A DNA stretch of 13,881 bases, taken from positions 1-13,881 of the forward strand of contig UQRU01000053.1 in assembly GCA_900543475.1 (NCBI GenBank). The letters are read 5' to 3'. Position numbers and translations under genes: made by a program. Positions 12,391 through 13,881 of this stretch are shown here, piece by piece. How positions within the stretch are numbered: position 1 is the first letter of the stretch; each line of letters starts with the position of its first letter. The notes under the pieces are model-generated. The model was not told the DNA's origin, made no database searches, and saw only the letters and a list, made by a program, of their open reading frames with translations. The DNA comes from an uncultured Eubacteriales bacterium. GTDB taxonomy: Bacteria; Bacillota; Clostridia; Christensenellales; CAG-138.

Positions 12391-12867
12391 CTGATTGATG
12401 AGGACGTTTCCAGACGTACCATAGCAGTTTCCATCAAGGCGACAAAGCTCACGGGCCGGGTGCTGGCCCAGGCGTGTCTGGCGGTGGGCCGGAAGATCAA
12501 GAAAACGTACCGGGCCCGCCAGACACCCCACGGAAAACAGACGGTGCGCCAGCTCATGGGCCACGGGGCCGCCACGAACAGCATCGAGGTGGAGTCCCCA
12601 AAGGACTTTGACCGGGTGGCCCGGAAATGGAATGTAGACTATGCCTTTTATAAAACCGGGCCGGACAAATACCTGTTGTTTTTCAAGAGCGGGCAGGCCG
12701 ACGCCATCACCGCTTGCTTTTCAGAATATTCCCGGCGCGTGTTGAAGCGTTCCAAGTCCCAGCGTGTTCCCATCCGGGAACAGCTCAAACGGGCTGCCGC
12801 TGAACTGGCCCGCCAGCCGTCCCACAAGAAAGAACGTGCAAGGGAGGCGGTGCATGAGGACAGATAG
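12391..12867 (+). CDS. pcfB: PcfB-like (DUF3801) conjugation protein
   Basis: A 158-residue basic cytoplasmic protein of the PcfB/DUF3801 family. PcfB is encoded next to the coupling ATPase PcfC in pCF10-like and Tn1549-like systems and helps transfer. The family core is visible: RRTIAVSIKATKLTGRVLA (9-27), TPHGKQTVRQLMGHG, KDFDRVARKWNVDYAFYKTG, and DKYLLFFKSGQADAITACF. No ATG, GTG or TTG lies near the ribosome site. AAAGGAGG (12376-12383) points, with 7-nt spacing, to CTG at 12391 as start. An in-frame GTG at 12361 lies within the terminator stem and is unlikely. The C-terminus is Lys/Arg-rich. The stop overlaps the next gene by 14 nt, indicating coupling. Confidence 0.87.
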   Translation: MIDEDVSRRTIAVSIKATKLTGRVLAQACLAVGRKIKKTYRARQTPHGKQTVRQLMGHGAATNSIEVESPKDFDRVARKWNVDYAFYKTGPDKYLLFFKSGQADAITACFSEYSRRVLKRSKSQRVPIREQLKRAAAELARQPSHKKERAREAVHEDR

Positions 12868-13825
12868 CGTCAAAAAGTATGTGATACCCAATATCCCGTA
12901 CCTGTTTATTCTGTGGGCCTGCCTAAAGCTGGGGACGGCCTACCGCCTGGCCCCTGGAGCAGACTTTGCTCACAAGCTCATGGGCCTGGGGCAGAGCATC
13001 GGCCAGGCCTTTGCCGACTTTGCGCCGGGGCTGGCCCCCTTTGACTGGCTCATCGGTATTGTTGGCGCGGTGGGGTTTCGCCTGCTGATCTACTTCAAAA
13101 GCAAGAACGCAAAGAAATTTCGGCGGGATGAGGAATACGGGTCGGCCCGCTGGGGCACCGAAAAAGACATCAAGCCCTTTGTCGATCCGAAGTTTGAGAA
13201 CAATGTCATTTTGACAAAGACGGAGTTTCTCACCATGAATACCCGGCCCAAAAATCCTGCCAACGCCCGCAACCTCAACGCCTGTATCATCGGCTCGTCC
13301 GGCTCCGGCAAAACCCGTTTCTGGCTCACGCCCCAGCTGCTCCAGGCGCACAGCTCCTATGTGTGCGTCGATCCGAAAGGCGGGGTGCTCTCCCAGGTGG
13401 GGGCTTTTCTGCAACGCCGGGGGTATCAGATCAAAGTGTTTAACAGCATAGATTTTTCAAAATCCATGCACTATAATCCGCTGTCCTACATCCACAACGA
13501 GGCGGACATCCTCAAATTCGTGGACACCCTCATAGCCAACACCAAAGGCGAGGGCAAGGAGGGCGATCCATTTTGGACGAAAGCGGAAACGCTTTTGTAC
13601 TGCGCCCTGATTGCCTATATCATTTTCGAGGCCCCAGCCGAGGATCGGAACATCAATACCCTGGTGGATATGATTTCCGGCATGGACGTGAAAGAGGATG
13701 ACGAGTCCTATATGAACGCGGTGGACTATATGTTTAAGGGCCTGGAAAAGCGCAAGCCGGATTGTTTTGCCGTGAAGCAGTACAAGAAATATAAACTGGC
13801 AAGCGGAGATGTATGCTCTAAGTGA
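12854..13825 (+). CDS. VirD4/TraG-type coupling ATPase, truncated by an insertion
   Basis: The N-terminal part of the type IV secretion coupling protein that links the relaxosome to the transfer channel at the membrane. Two hydrophobic segments (about 11-29 and 64-82) anchor it. EYGSARWGTEKDI (94-106) precedes the Walker A motif GSSGSGKT (147-154), then CVDPKGGVLSQVG (171-183). Homology runs to KKYKLASG (311-318), after which family members continue with GKTAKS and several hundred residues including Walker B. Here the frame changes to DVCSK and stops at 13823-13825. The native sequence ends at about 13807. ATG 12854 has AAGGGAGG upstream and overlaps pcfB by 14 nt. Full-length relatives are about 600 residues, so just over half is present; the product is probably non-functional. 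Confidence 0.85.
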   Translation: MRTDSVKKYVIPNIPYLFILWACLKLGTAYRLAPGADFAHKLMGLGQSIGQAFADFAPGLAPFDWLIGIVGAVGFRLLIYFKSKNAKKFRRDEEYGSARWGTEKDIKPFVDPKFENNVILTKTEFLTMNTRPKNPANARNLNACIIGSSGSGKTRFWLTPQLLQAHSSYVCVDPKGGVLSQVGAFLQRRGYQIKVFNSIDFSKSMHYNPLSYIHNEADILKFVDTLIANTKGEGKEGDPFWTKAETLLYCALIAYIIFEAPAEDRNINTLVDMISGMDVKEDDESYMNAVDYMFKGLEKRKPDCFAVKQYKKYKLASGDVCSK

Positions 13826-13881
13826 CTTCTTAATCATGGTTTTTGTCATGGTTAGTGAAGCAGTCACTTAGAGCATTTTCA
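13808..13881. mobile_element. End of an unidentified inserted element, cut by the window edge
   Basis: The coupling-ATPase homology stops at 13807, and an AT-richer sequence unlike the surrounding GC-rich genes begins. It carries the 15-bp perfect inverted repeat 13813-13827 with 13862-13876, 34 nt apart, and a short direct repeat of TCATGGTT inside. A hairpin this close to a junction suits the end of a transposable element. I cannot name the family: no transposase is in the window, and no target duplication can be checked because the other end is missing. A fold-back assembly artefact at a contig end is the main alternative. Confidence 0.5.
13813..13876. repeat. 15-bp inverted repeat (hairpin) at the insertion end
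   Basis: ATGCTCTAAGTGACT (13813-13827) is the exact reverse complement of 13862-13876, with a 34-nt spacer. The plus-strand copy is followed by TTTTC. It could be a subterminal element palindrome or a terminator protecting the element from outside transcription. Confidence 0.8.

Overview
The window looks like DNA from a strictly anaerobic member of the Bacillota, probably class Clostridia. The grounds are a flavodiiron protein with a separate rubredoxin, a YlmH-family protein, Shine-Dalgarno sites of the GGAGG type, CCA-encoding tRNA genes and a Tn1549-like conjugative-element module of the kind common in gut Clostridia. No genus can be named from the sequence. The left two thirds (about 1-8870) read as core chromosome. 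The right third (about 9280-13807) is visibly more GC-rich and reads as a fragment of an integrative conjugative element. The two parts meet at a decayed IS200/IS605 remnant.

Layout. 2-279: tRNA-Thr(TGT), tRNA-Tyr(GTA) and tRNA-Leu(CAG), ending in a strong terminator. 333-971 (-): a class I SAM-dependent methyltransferase with a clear promoter and a palindrome over its start site. 1342-3164 (+): a Pho-box-like promoter region, a PiT-family phosphate transporter and its DUF47/PhoU-like partner. 3256-5330 (-): a four-module flavodiiron protein followed by a 52-residue rubredoxin gene, with a terminator convergent on the phosphate operon. 5532-8869 (+): a TetM/EF-G-like translational GTPase fused to a YacP/Rae1-type NYN endoribonuclease, overlapped by a ylmH-like S4-domain gene. 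8945-9203: IS200/IS605 right end and tnpA remnant. 9404-13807: parB, a DUF7768-like gene, ardA, pcfB and the first part of a virD4/traG coupling ATPase. The last gene is interrupted at about 13807 by foreign sequence that starts with a 15-bp inverted repeat.

How the genes work together. The phosphate genes form one transcription unit whose promoter carries two TTTACA-like half-sites 11 bp apart, as in Firmicutes PhoP boxes, and an inverted second copy. The flavodiiron protein and rubredoxin form an O2/NO-detoxifying electron-transfer pair. The most interesting unit is the GTPase-endonuclease fusion overlapping ylmH. Every recognisable part (EF-G/TetM body, Rae1-like nuclease, YlmH) belongs to a family that acts on ribosomes, so the pair is a candidate ribosome-rescue or quality-control module that combines A-site entry, mRNA cleavage and handling of the 50S subunit. 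The conjugative segment supplies partition, anti-restriction and coupling functions. It has no parA, repA or relaxase in this window and its coupling ATPase is broken, so as seen here it is a remnant or an incompletely assembled element. The palindrome GGACA-N3-TGTCC recurs three times across it and could be a binding site for its ParB.
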